A stretch of 36,808 nucleotides of DNA, taken from the NCBI GenBank assembly GCA_023397905.1, contig JAEWSZ010000070.1, forward strand, positions 1-36,808. Reading direction: 5' to 3'. The notes under the pieces are model-generated. The model had not been told where the DNA came from. It searched no databases and saw only the letters and a program-made list of their open reading frames with translations. The DNA comes from Bacillota bacterium. Lineage in GTDB: Bacteria > Bacillota > Clostridia > Acetivibrionales > DSM-1351. Positions 23,941 through 32,800 of the stretch are shown piece by piece; the stretch's first letter is position 1; every line of letters begins with the position of its first letter. Both the position numbers and the translations under genes were made by a program.

Positions 23941-24993
23941 TCAGCCCGCTTTTTGTTGCTGGGCATTTGCAAGCAGCAATTTGGCACCGGCCCTGAGAAT
24001 ATTATTCTCGCCGGGATATCCGTTAAGATACCATTTAAGGCTGGCAGGCCGTCTTTCCGCAACTTCGGATAAGCTCCAGCCATTGCAGGTTCCCACATCT
24101 ACGACAACCGCTTCGGCTTCTTCCAGTGTCATCAGAGCACAAATTTCATCTACCGGCATATCGGCTGTATAACGTGGAGGCTCTGAAGCAGTGATAATGG
24201 TTTGGACTTCATCCGATTCTGCATTTTCAGCGGCATCCGGTACATCAACAGCCAGTGATTGCGCCGGGGTGTCTTCCATCAGCTGGGTAAGGGCATCAAT
24301 GGAAAGTTCCATTTCCGCTTCCGCTTGCTCCTCCGTCTGCGCGGGGTTATCCGGCTCAATTGCCTCTCTTTGCTCTGAATTCTCCTTTGGATATGTGGTC
24401 TCAGAAAGATCCGAAGATGGAGTGTTTTCCATGACAGGGTGGCTATTTACGGCAGATGTTGTTCTCGGTATCACCTGCCCGGAAATGTCCGTTGGAGCAG
24501 AAGGCCTTTGTGGATCAGAAATGGCCTCTGCAGCCGTATTGTCAGTTGGTGTTTCTTTACGGGGGAGCTCAGAATCAGGCTTTTGGCTGACAGGAGAAAA
24601 CTGCACGCCAAAGCCGGCATCGGTCAGAGCCTGGTCCTGCGCCGCGTATTGTGCACGTTCGATATACAAAGAGCCTTGTTTCTCTTTTGCATATCTCTGG
24701 GCAATAAAACTGGAAACCGGTTCCGAATCATTCTTGTCAAAAAAGATCTTTGCCTCGATGATGGCAATCTGTTCCGTGATTTTCAGTGCCGTCACCTTAA
24801 TCCGTCCATTGGGGTGCACAAGCCGAAACCAGAGTTTTTTATACTTCAGGTCCAGGTCCCACCCTTCTTCCTGTGTAGCTTCCGAAATCTTCTTTCGCAG
24901 AAACTTCTTTGGATCAAATCCGGGAACCTTATTCAGCTCGGTTGCCGCGGGCAGATAATCGTACATTGTGTTGCTTATCATATTTGCGTTCAT
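23941..24993 (-). CDS. Acidic hypothetical mobile-element protein (350 aa)
   Basis: The ATG at 24993 has GGAAGGAG seven bases upstream, so it is preferred over an ATG 18 bases earlier. Residues 1-110 form a compact domain (LWFRLVHPNGRIKVTALKI, IAIIEAKIFFD). The middle 110-270 is Glu/Pro/Ser-rich and likely disordered. The last 65 residues form a small domain (GWSLSEVAERRPASLKWYLN) whose pattern resembles DUF3820-type modules found near nucleases of phages. I do not assign a function. It sits between a 71-aa gene and primase, all leftward. Confidence 0.7.
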   Translation of the reverse strand: MNANMISNTMYDYLPAATELNKVPGFDPKKFLRKKISEATQEEGWDLDLKYKKLWFRLVHPNGRIKVTALKITEQIAIIEAKIFFDKNDSEPVSSFIAQRYAKEKQGSLYIERAQYAAQDQALTDAGFGVQFSPVSQKPDSELPRKETPTDNTAAEAISDPQRPSAPTDISGQVIPRTTSAVNSHPVMENTPSSDLSETTYPKENSEQREAIEPDNPAQTEEQAEAEMELSIDALTQLMEDTPAQSLAVDVPDAAENAESDEVQTIITASEPPRYTADMPVDEICALMTLEEAEAVVVDVGTCNGWSLSEVAERRPASLKWYLNGYPGENNILRAGAKLLLANAQQQKAG

Positions 24994-25023
24994 TGAAATT
25001 GCTCCTTCCATTTTAAATAATGT

Positions 25024-25239
25024 TTAAAGTTCTCCATACAAAAGATAGGCGATTCCTTTGCTGTGCTGGTCAAAGAAACGCCATATATCCTCGCGGTCCG
25101 TTCTTTTTTGAAACAGCCACCAGTCTTCTGCGAGCATAAGGCCGGATGGTGTATCCGCTTCGTCAAACGGAATGTCGGTAAGTTCTTTCCACTTTTGTTC
25201 CAGTAGTGTATCTGGAAATTCCTGTTTTCTGAAAGTCAT
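25024..25239 (-). CDS. Hypothetical protein (71 aa)
   Basis: The ATG at 25239 overlaps the stop of the 22-codon frame before it (GGATGA) and has GAAGGTGAAGG upstream. The product is acidic and aromatic (GLMLAEDWWLFQKRTDREDI, then an HSKGIAYLLYGEL end). Not recognised. Its length and position fit small accessory genes of the leftward block. Confidence 0.6.
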   Translation of the reverse strand: MTFRKQEFPDTLLEQKWKELTDIPFDEADTPSGLMLAEDWWLFQKRTDREDIWRFFDQHSKGIAYLLYGEL

Positions 25240-25304
25240 CCTTCACCTTCTTTCATGGGATCCTTTTGCCCTCCGACTGTGAGATCGACATAGACTCGTT
25301 TCAT
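25236..25304 (-). CDS. Possible 22-aa small protein or coupling leader
   Basis: ATG 25304 follows GAAAGGATGAACCGT and encodes MKRVYVDLTVGGQKDP then MKEGEG, ending inside the start of the 71-aa gene. It may be a genuine microprotein or only a translational coupler. The remaining bases up to 25402 hold no other frame. Confidence 0.35.
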   Translation of the reverse strand: MKRVYVDLTVGGQKDPMKEGEG

Positions 25305-25402
25305 ACGGTTCATCCTTTCATTTTTTACATCACCACCTAATAAACAGAAAACATAGGCGTAATTCTTTGCACCTGTGACTCATTTTTATGGCAGGGTAGG
25401 GG

Positions 25403-27646
25403 TTAGCCGGCTTTTTTCTTCTCCTCCTGGAGAGCCTGGCAATATTGATCTATCCGGTACCCAAGCCATGTGTTGCGTTTATCAATTTTGTTTTTGTGAA
25501 TTGCCTTATACAAATACTTTATTTGCCCCACAAGGAGTACACGCTGTTTCGCACGTGTAATGGCCGTATAGACCAGGTTGCGGTAAAGCAGTATACTGTG
25601 CGCCGACAGAATCGGCATAATAATGGTACGGTATTCCGATCCCATGGCCTTGTGGACGGTCATGGCGTAAGCAAGCTCAATGATGTCGAGGGCAGTTGCA
25701 TCATACTCCATTAACCGGGAAGAACGGGAGTCCGAAAACTCAATCGTCAAGGTAGGGTTTTTGCTGTCTGGTTGAATGGAACGGACAAACCCAACGTCAC
25801 CATTTGAAATTCCCCTTTTGTTCTTAGTCTGGATGACACGGTCATTGACACGAAAGATTCGGTTTCCGACTTTCAATTCTGGTGTATCCGCCGAAGCAGG
25901 ATTGACAAGATCACGAATTGCCTCATTAAGCTTTTCTGCCGAAGCTTCTCCATCTTCCCGGTACGGGGATAGGATCTGGACATTTTCGATGCCGACCTTT
26001 GCGATTTCCTCCAAATAGAGTCTTTGAATCCACATAGCCGCTTCTTCCTGCGTTTTGCATTTGATGAAATTAAAATCATTGCCATAGAAAAGCTCGGTAT
26101 TGTTTTCTAAAATAAATTTGGCATTATGCGCAATAAAGCTATCTTTTGACTGCCGGAAGATCTCATCCAGTACGGTCACAGGTATCCGGCCGCAGGAGAT
26201 GAATTCCCGGAAGACGTTGCCGGCGCCTACGCTGGGAAGCTGATTAGCATCACCGACCAGCAGGAGCTTTGTACCAGGCTTTAGCCGGGAAAAAAGCTGG
26301 AATACCAACCACATATCGGCCATGGAAAATTCGTCGATAATAATAAAATCGGCGTCAATGAGTTCTGTGCTGTTAAGATAACTATCCTCCTCATTGCTTG
26401 ATATCAGGCCCATAGCGCTATGCAGTGTTTTTGCGTCGGAAATGCCTGTACTCTCAGCCATTCTGCGGCTGGCTTTTCCCGTGGGAGCGGCGAGCAGAAG
26501 CTTACCGTTTGCCTTGATTCCGCGGAATACATGAATCACTACCTGAAGAATGGTGGTTTTTCCGGTTCCGGGCGGCCCTGTGATAATACACAGATTATGG
26601 TTAAAAACCATATTTACGGCGCTATCCTGCTTTTTTGACAGCGTAATGCCAAGCTCTCTTTTTATATTAGCCAACTCCGATGAAATGTTCATGCGGTCGT
26701 CCGGTGCCTGCAGCATGATAGCAACCCGTCTGGCAACGGAATCTTCCATTTCGAAGCTGCGAGGCAGGTAAATGGAGCTTTTGCTTGCCTTTAATTCTCC
26801 GCACATCACTGTGTCGTAGAGCGCATCCGTAACTTCCCGTATCTTCACATGTATCTGAGGCAGAAGCTTTTCGTTTAAGAGGATCAGCGTATTTTTGCAT
26901 AAAGCCTCAGTTGTTAAAAATAAATGCCCCTCTTTGTTATGGCTCTGGCGAAGAGCATAGAGCAATGCACCACGGATTCGCAGCGGATCATTAGGCCGGC
27001 AGATCGTATTCAAGGCAATATCATCTACCTTTTTAAAACCGAAACCTGAGATGCGGCAAAGCTCGTAAGGTTTTGTTCGCACGATATGAACACTGGCGGA
27101 CCCGAACTCTTGATGGATTTTCATAGCCGTTTTCGGTGTAACCTTGTACGGTGCCAGATATGCCATCAGGTCGCGGAGCACACGACTCTCCATATAGGAA
27201 TCCTTAATATCCTCTAGCTTGCTTTCCGTAATTCCTTTGATCTCCAGCAGCCTTTCCGGGTGCCGGTCCAAAATATCCAGCGCGTTCACCCCAAACCGTT
27301 CCACAATGGCATCGGCGGTTTTTTCTCCGATACCCTTGATAAGACCGGAAGCAAGGTAGCCTCTGACACCTGCTATTGTCTGCGGGACGATTTCCCGCCA
27401 ATGTTCGACGGTAAGCTGATATCCGTATTTTGTGTCTTCCCATTCACCATCCAGTTCAAACTCCACAGCATCCGTCTGCGGCAGGCCGTAACCCGTCGCC
27501 GTGAAGCGGATGAGGTGGTCCCGGAACCGATATATACTCCGGGCTTTTTCGGGGATACTGGTATCGGCGGTTTTTACACGGATCACACAATATCCGTTCT
27601 CTGGATTACTGAAGATGGGTTTGTCATAGGTGACTCTATAGCTCAC
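25403..27646 (-). CDS. RecD2-like SF1 DNA helicase
   Basis: The GTG at 27646 overlaps the end of the upstream gene by 11 bases, with AGGAGATGG ahead of it. The 747-residue protein has an OB-like N-terminus, helix-hairpin-helix segments near 100-150 (IKGIGEKTADAIVERFG, KGITESKLEDI), then SF1 motifs: Walker A GPPGTGKTT near 355-363, DEFSM, LVGDANQLPSVGAGN, and a C-terminal VHKAMGSEY near 665 with YTAITRAKQRVLLVG. The usual motif reads VHKSQGSEY; the SQ to AM change is unusual. Family members unwind 5'-tailed duplexes ATP-dependently. In the block it is flanked by YqaJ exonuclease and primase genes, consistent with element replication or recombination. Confidence 0.92.
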   Translation of the reverse strand: MSYRVTYDKPIFSNPENGYCVIRVKTADTSIPEKARSIYRFRDHLIRFTATGYGLPQTDAVEFELDGEWEDTKYGYQLTVEHWREIVPQTIAGVRGYLASGLIKGIGEKTADAIVERFGVNALDILDRHPERLLEIKGITESKLEDIKDSYMESRVLRDLMAYLAPYKVTPKTAMKIHQEFGSASVHIVRTKPYELCRISGFGFKKVDDIALNTICRPNDPLRIRGALLYALRQSHNKEGHLFLTTEALCKNTLILLNEKLLPQIHVKIREVTDALYDTVMCGELKASKSSIYLPRSFEMEDSVARRVAIMLQAPDDRMNISSELANIKRELGITLSKKQDSAVNMVFNHNLCIITGPPGTGKTTILQVVIHVFRGIKANGKLLLAAPTGKASRRMAESTGISDAKTLHSAMGLISSNEEDSYLNSTELIDADFIIIDEFSMADMWLVFQLFSRLKPGTKLLLVGDANQLPSVGAGNVFREFISCGRIPVTVLDEIFRQSKDSFIAHNAKFILENNTELFYGNDFNFIKCKTQEEAAMWIQRLYLEEIAKVGIENVQILSPYREDGEASAEKLNEAIRDLVNPASADTPELKVGNRIFRVNDRVIQTKNKRGISNGDVGFVRSIQPDSKNPTLTIEFSDSRSSRLMEYDATALDIIELAYAMTVHKAMGSEYRTIIMPILSAHSILLYRNLVYTAITRAKQRVLLVGQIKYLYKAIHKNKIDKRNTWLGYRIDQYCQALQEEKKKAG

Positions 27647-28070
27647 TCGAATCCATCTCCTCTGTAAAGTCCGACAAGAGGCCGCTCACAATCAGATACA
27701 AGAGCATCTGCAGCAAAAAATCATCCTTCTTTATATAAAGTTTGCCTTCTGCATAGCGTAAGACCGGTATACCAAGATCGGATGCTGCTTCCATTTCCAT
27801 TGCCATATCAGCAGTAATTCGTATGCCGCAGACAACAAGCATGTCGCAGGTGGCAAGGGTACGAATCTTAAAATCCATGGCAAGCTTTCGTCTCTCCGGA
27901 TTATTATCTTCCAGCAGCTCCGAAAGGAAACTTTGAATGGCTACCGCCCAGCAGTCTAGCATGTTTGATACTTCGGTTGCGTACTGTTTTGCCATCCGTA
28001 TGTTCTCTTCAAATTCTTCAGGCGTTTTTGCATCGAGTGAAAAACAGATATAAGCTTTTTTCTTTTTCAA
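27636..28070 (-). CDS. DUF4406-like (nucleoside deoxyribosyltransferase-fold) protein
   Basis: The TTG at 28070 is used because AAAGGAGG precedes it by nine bases and no ATG fits. The pattern YICFSLDAKTPEEFEENIRMA, then NNPERRKLAMDF, CDMLVVCGIRITADMAMEME and LGIPVLRY matches the DUF4406/nucleoside 2-deoxyribosyltransferase-like fold carried by phages and plasmids, where it may modify or salvage nucleotides. The usual serine-glycine of the ribosyl pocket (S-x-GM) is replaced by ITADMAM, so activity is uncertain. It lies between YqaJ and the helicase genes. Confidence 0.8.
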   Translation of the reverse strand: MKKKKAYICFSLDAKTPEEFEENIRMAKQYATEVSNMLDCWAVAIQSFLSELLEDNNPERRKLAMDFKIRTLATCDMLVVCGIRITADMAMEMEAASDLGIPVLRYAEGKLYIKKDDFLLQMLLYLIVSGLLSDFTEEMDSSEL

Positions 28071-28071
28071 A

Positions 28072-29133
28072 TTAAGCAGCCTCCTTTTTTGCCGATTTCG
28101 GCTTTACATTAAATCTGCGACTTTCCGAGACAGTGACAAATTGTTTGTACACCTCCGGATATTGTATCTCTAGCTTTGCAAGGTTCTTTTTGTCAATGAC
28201 AGGTTTTGGAACCGGGTTGAAAGTGATGGCATAATTCACTCCGTCGATTACACAGGACGCGGAGCAGCGTTTGCCCATCTCATCCGCGATAATGCCTTTA
28301 ATTTTTGTCATCTGTTCGCCAAGGCTCTTGACGTGTACCTCAAGCTCGCTCTTGATTTGTTGCAATTCAAGGTACCGTGCAATTTCTGCACTGCAGCGTT
28401 TCGATAACACCATCTCCGGAGTCTGTGGATCAGCGGCGCCAAAATGACGATGGACACTTTTCAAAATCAGATCGCCGTTTTCCGTATAGGGCGGCGGAAC
28501 CTGAGCCAGTACGTGATTTACCCAGAAATTTTCCTCCAAGGCAATCAATTCTGACTCATAGGCCAAATCACGGTCGATATGGCGGATGATGACCTCCTCC
28601 TCGCTGTTCCCGTACAGGCAGCAGTAATAAACCCGGTCAAGGTTCATGACGGCCATATAGTGCCTGCCTTGCAGTTCATAATTTAGAGGAATAATTTTCT
28701 TTTTGTTGTCCCACCATTTATTTTTCGCGTTATAGTTTGTGGTTTTGATTTCCAAGATGGCAGTGGTGCCGTCCGGTAGTTCCACAAAAAAATCCACATC
28801 GGCAATCATAAAGGGATAGAGCGGATGGCGAAACATTTTTTTGATTTGATAGATGCGGTATCCCGTTCGTATATGGAATATTTGAGCTACCAAATCTTCG
28901 AGCAGATGCCCGACTGCTTTTTGCACCCAGTTGTCCTCATCGTCTATGGCCGAAACGATCCGAAGTTTGTCGTAGTAAAGATCTCGGCAGGTGGTAAAAG
29001 GGGAGACCCCCAACACTGCCGAGGCGTCACTGCCGCCAATACCTGTCCGGCGATATTCAAGCCATTCGGCTTCGGTCAGACCGGTGGTGTCTACAATCAC
29101 CGCCGGCGTGTAGTTTAACTGTGGAATTGGCAT
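28072..29133 (-). CDS. YqaJ-family viral-type recombinase exonuclease
   Basis: The ATG at 29133 follows AAAAAAAGGAGGACTATCT, a very strong site. The protein has the YqaJ core: RRTGIGGSDASAVLG (about 27-41), MIADVDFF with the metal-binding Asp, and AILEIKTTNY with the E-x-K catalytic pair. The family resects double-strand ends for single-strand annealing. The 353 residues include a C-terminal helical extension. It is the first gene of the leftward block, 400 bases from a strong promoter, so it is likely to be early-expressed with the helicase and primase. Confidence 0.9.
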   Translation of the reverse strand: MPIPQLNYTPAVIVDTTGLTEAEWLEYRRTGIGGSDASAVLGVSPFTTCRDLYYDKLRIVSAIDDEDNWVQKAVGHLLEDLVAQIFHIRTGYRIYQIKKMFRHPLYPFMIADVDFFVELPDGTTAILEIKTTNYNAKNKWWDNKKKIIPLNYELQGRHYMAVMNLDRVYYCCLYGNSEEEVIIRHIDRDLAYESELIALEENFWVNHVLAQVPPPYTENGDLILKSVHRHFGAADPQTPEMVLSKRCSAEIARYLELQQIKSELEVHVKSLGEQMTKIKGIIADEMGKRCSASCVIDGVNYAITFNPVPKPVIDKKNLAKLEIQYPEVYKQFVTVSESRRFNVKPKSAKKEAA

Positions 29134-29271
29134 AGATAGTCCTCCTTTTTTTGTTGTGGATAGGCCGTGACCGTGGCTGGTTCGGCAACCTCCATTTTTC
29201 AGTTACTTTCATTGTGAGTACCGCCTTTCATAAAAATATTTATCCTTCAAGCCATCCGGCTTTTAGGCAAT

Positions 29272-29350
29272 AAAAAAAGCGAGAATAACGCACCAACCGG
29301 ATAACCGGTCTTTTGTTCACAAAAAAATGTGAACCGTGGTCATTCTCGCT
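29272..29350 (-). terminator. Branched terminator hairpin in the leader (three-way junction)
   Basis: The outer 9-bp stem (29350-29342 with 29286-29278, AGCGAGAAT/ATTCTCGCT) encloses two hairpins: GTTCACA/TGTGAAC (29315-29334) and ACCGG/CCGGT (29296-29309). A run of seven U (29278-29272) follows on the minus strand. It stands between the promoter and the first gene. Confidence 0.8.
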
Positions 29351-29532
29351 AAAGATGGGGCAAACCCCATAAAAATAAAAAATGCCAGAGTGTAGTCTGC
29401 CATTTAAAGGCGCAACTATACTGCTGGCACGGTATACAAACTTAACAACATGTGCAACGCGGACACATTTCCGCCTGACAAACCAAAAGGCTTGCAGTTC
29501 CCGGAGGGGATTACGCACAAAAATCAATTACA
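29278..29532 (-). ncRNA. Structured 5' leader RNA of the leftward block (candidate regulatory RNA)
   Basis: From about 29532 the transcript holds in order: a CCTCC/GGGA hairpin (29499-29510), CAAGCC/GGTTTG (29479-29494), GCGGA/TCCGC (29459-29474), a long GCCAG-closed stem followed by a U-rich tail (29370-29428), ATGGGG/CCCCAT (29355-29370) and the branched terminator (29272-29350). No known riboswitch class is recognised. A 95-residue frame (29240-29527) crosses it but has no ribosome binding site and lies on paired arms, so it is likely spurious. Readthrough must occur for YqaJ to be expressed. Function (attenuator, antiterminator or sensor) is inference. Confidence 0.6.
29370..29428 (-). 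terminator. Second leader terminator hairpin
   Basis: On the minus strand GCCAG plus AGTATAG pair with CTACACT and CTGGC (29428-29416 with 29395-29384) and the tail has six U followed by more T-rich sequence (29383-29370). Confidence 0.65.
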
Positions 29533-29538
29533 CATTGA

Positions 29539-29567
29539 AGTATAACACTATATATAGTGATTGTCAA
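29539..29567 (-). promoter_or_regulatory. Strong leftward promoter with palindromic operator in the spacer
   Basis: TTGACA (29567-29562, perfect) and TATACT (29544-29539) are separated by 17 bases. Inside the spacer, CACTATATATAGTG (29546-29559) is a perfect 14-bp palindrome, so a dimeric repressor could sit between the -35 and -10. The start point should be near 29532. Confidence 0.85.
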
Positions 29568-29801
29568 GCAAAATTACCCTATATGTAGATGCTGAGCTGG
29601 AATAAGAAATTGCTTGGTTCCATGGATTGGAAATAAGACAGATGGTCTTTGTGGTAATCGTTAATTCGATACAAAAAAAAGCCTATTGGGAACATCAAAG
29701 GCCAAATTCGGTAAGAGATAAAATATACTTGCCAAGTCAGGATTAATTTATAGTCGCATTATGAACAGCGATATAAAAGAATTGACTTAGGAGGTATAAC
29801 T
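29568..29801 (+). other. Divergent intergenic stretch before the surface-protein gene
   Basis: No ORF with a binding site is present. It holds dispersed element copy 3 (29657-29713) and a possible but weak promoter (TTGCCA near 29731). The GTG start of the next gene at 29802 follows AGGAGG. Confidence 0.6.
29657..29713 (+). repeat. Dispersed element copy 3 (upstream of the surface-protein gene)
   Basis: The 25-base core is 29671-29695. It matches the copy at 34655 at 20 of 25 positions and the copy at 34001 at 19 of 25 without gaps. The first gene downstream starts 106 bases after the core. Confidence 0.7.
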
Positions 29802-32800
29802 GTGCGAACAAGAGCAATACGAGCGAAAAAAATTTTATCCTTGTTGCTGACAGTTTTGCTTCTGTTTTCTGTTTTCCCGGTATCCGCATATGCGGAAGGA
29901 GTCACTCCGGAAATAACGGCAGCAGAGGAGGACGGTCCGGTAGATCAGCAGCAAGAGGGTCCTATAACTGACCCTGCAAATTTGCCGGAAGTAACAAATG
30001 GACCAGAGGAAATAGCTGGGCCGGAAGAAACAACGAATACAGAAGAAAAAACTGGGTTGGATGAAACAACGGATACAGAAGAGACAACCGAATCAGAGGA
30101 AATAGATGAACCGGAAGAGAACGATCTGGAGGAAATATCGGAAACAGATGGAACGACGGAAGTTTTTTTACCTCCCCAGGTGGAGTTGTTTGCAGAAAAC
30201 GAGGCTGCTGACTTTCAATCATTGAAAGAAGCCATAAGCAATGCGCAGGCAGGCGACACCATTATTATTACTGGTGATATCGATTTTACAGGAACACTAA
30301 TCATTGAAAAAAGCCTTACTTTTAAAGCGACAGAAGAAGCAGGCGTTCTTGCCTTTACATCAGCAGTAGGACGTCACATTGCTATCCCAATAGGCTGTGA
30401 TGTAACCCTTACATTTGACGGAATCGTATTGAATGGCGCCGGAACAGGTGGGGGTATTACCGTTTCAAGTAATGCAGCTCTTACGCTTAAGAATGCCATA
30501 ATATATGACTGCGCATTTTCCGGCAGCGGTGGAGGTATCTCAGTCAATCCAAATGGAAGCCTTATTATTGAAGGCGGACGAATAGCAGATAATAAGGCAT
30601 CAAGTAATGGCGGCGGTATTTTTGGAACATTCTTCAGTGAAATCACGATTATGGACTGCCAGATCTCCGGCAATACGGCAATGGGTGAAGGAGGCGGCGG
30701 TATCGCTGGTTCTACTGTCAATATTCTAGTCAGCGGCAGTACAATTTCAGGTAATAGGGCAAAAGATGGAGGCGGTATTTACGGATATGCTTCCGAGGTA
30801 ACCATTGCTGACTCTGAAATCTCCGGCAACACGGCTGACCACAACGGCGGCGGTATCTGGAGCAATGCCCTTGAGTATTTGACGGTAACAGAAGATGTTG
30901 TTTTCACGGGCAATAAGGCTTCCCAAGCGTTTCTTATGACAGAGGAAGGTGACATTGCCCTGCATGATGAAAAAATCAAGACAACCCATTTTTCCAGCCC
31001 GGACAATTTTCCTGACTCGTTTCGTTATGCCTATAATAACTACGATGTGGCCTATACGAATGGGACACCCTACGCGGCAGGAATGGTTGTTGTTCGTTAC
31101 GAGGACGCCGGTGGAAATACGGTTGCACCTTCGGAAACCTATACCGGAATAGTTGGAGAATCATATACCATCACACCGCCCGTAATCCCTGGGTATTCGG
31201 TTAGGGAAGTCACTACGGGCCGGCCAACCTATACCGGGACGTATGCTCTGGAACAACAGACAATCGTATTCCGGTACATGGTAAAGAGCGGGGGTGCTGC
31301 TCATTATCTCTACTCATTTGGAATTCAAACGTCCAGGACAGTCACACCCATGGTAAATGCCGATTACATGGGCAATGTCATTTACTATCCGGACGCAGGT
31401 GATACCTTGACAGGATTTTATGATATGTATGTTTTGACAGCAGTCTCCGGGCAAAGCACCGATATCACATATTTCCCGGAAGATGAAAAGCAGATCTTAA
31501 ATGGCCTTCCGGAACTGACTTTCGGTTTGTACGATGACGCAGCGCCCATGTCCGCAGAGGAACTGGCTGGATATGGTTATTGGATCACGGTGCTCTACTC
31601 TACTGATCACGGAGCATCGTTTACGGCGATTGCGCCGGATGACCTTTCCGATGTAAATGCGATTGGCATCCGACTTATTAAGGCTGATAATGCAACAACA
31701 TTGGAAAGCAGCACCAACCCGTTGGTAATTACGGCCGAGTTTCCCATACGGATTGATACAGATCGTCTTACGGAAGAGGAAACCAATGGAGCTGCTGTGC
31801 TGGAAGGGTGGCGATTTAAAACCCCGAGCCAAATCCGCCCCTGTCCGGTAGGTGTTTTCTTGTCTTCTCCACGTATCAACGGTACCGTTCATCAGCAAGA
31901 ACTGTCCGGTACAGATAACCTTAACTGGGCTTCGGCCGGCATTTTAGCTGGTCAGACGGTGGAACTGCTTGATGAAAACGGTCTTGTCATTGCAACGGCT
32001 GTGACCAATGAGAACGGGGAATATACCTTTGCCCATATCGGTACAATGGATAAATTACAGATTCGCATAACTACTGCGGATGGGGACGTATATTTTGAGG
32101 ATGCGGATACAGGGAATTTTCAGCAGACGGATATCGTGTCCGTAGGCAGTATTACGGATATTGACCGCACCTTAGACCGTTTCCCCAATGTAACGTGGAA
32201 AACCAGCGCCGGCGACGTTGACACAAGTGCAGGGAACAGCCAGAATGCAAGGTTTATTGTCGTAACTCGGCTCAATAGTGTGCCTGCCATAACCTATACC
32301 GCTATCTTTAACTGTCAGGGAGGCAGTGCAGTGTCACCTGTCACCAATATCGCGGGCGGGAGCACCATTACCGCGCCGGAAAACCCAATCCGCGCCGGAT
32401 ACAGCTTTGCAGGCTGGTATAAGGAGTTATCTTGTGAAAATGCATGGAATTTTGAAAATGACACGGTAACAGACAATATTACCCTCTATGCCAAATGGAC
32501 AGCTGCCACAAATAATGATGATAACAGCAATGATAACAATAATAGTAATAATAGCAGTAATCACGGTGGTGGCAATAGCAGTAATAACAACAGCAGCAAC
32601 AGCGGAAACGATGGCAGTAATAATGGTAATAACAGTGATGGAGGCAATGGCAATAATAGCAGTAACAGCGGTGGAGAAAATGGAAGTAATAGCAGCAACG
32701 ACGGTGGAGGTAATGGTAATAATAGCAGCAATAATGATGAGGGGAACGGCAGTAACAGCGGCAGCGGCGAAGAGAACAGCATTCTCGATGACAGCAGTAA

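Noticed and set aside
29134..29212. Short frame starting at 29212 on the minus strand before YqaJ
   Set aside because: It runs into the YqaJ gene out of frame, lacks a clear binding site and encodes a low-information basic peptide.
29240..29527. 95-residue leftward frame across the leader
   Set aside because: No ribosome binding site, and it lies on hairpin arms and terminator stems; the composition fits a structured RNA rather than a protein.
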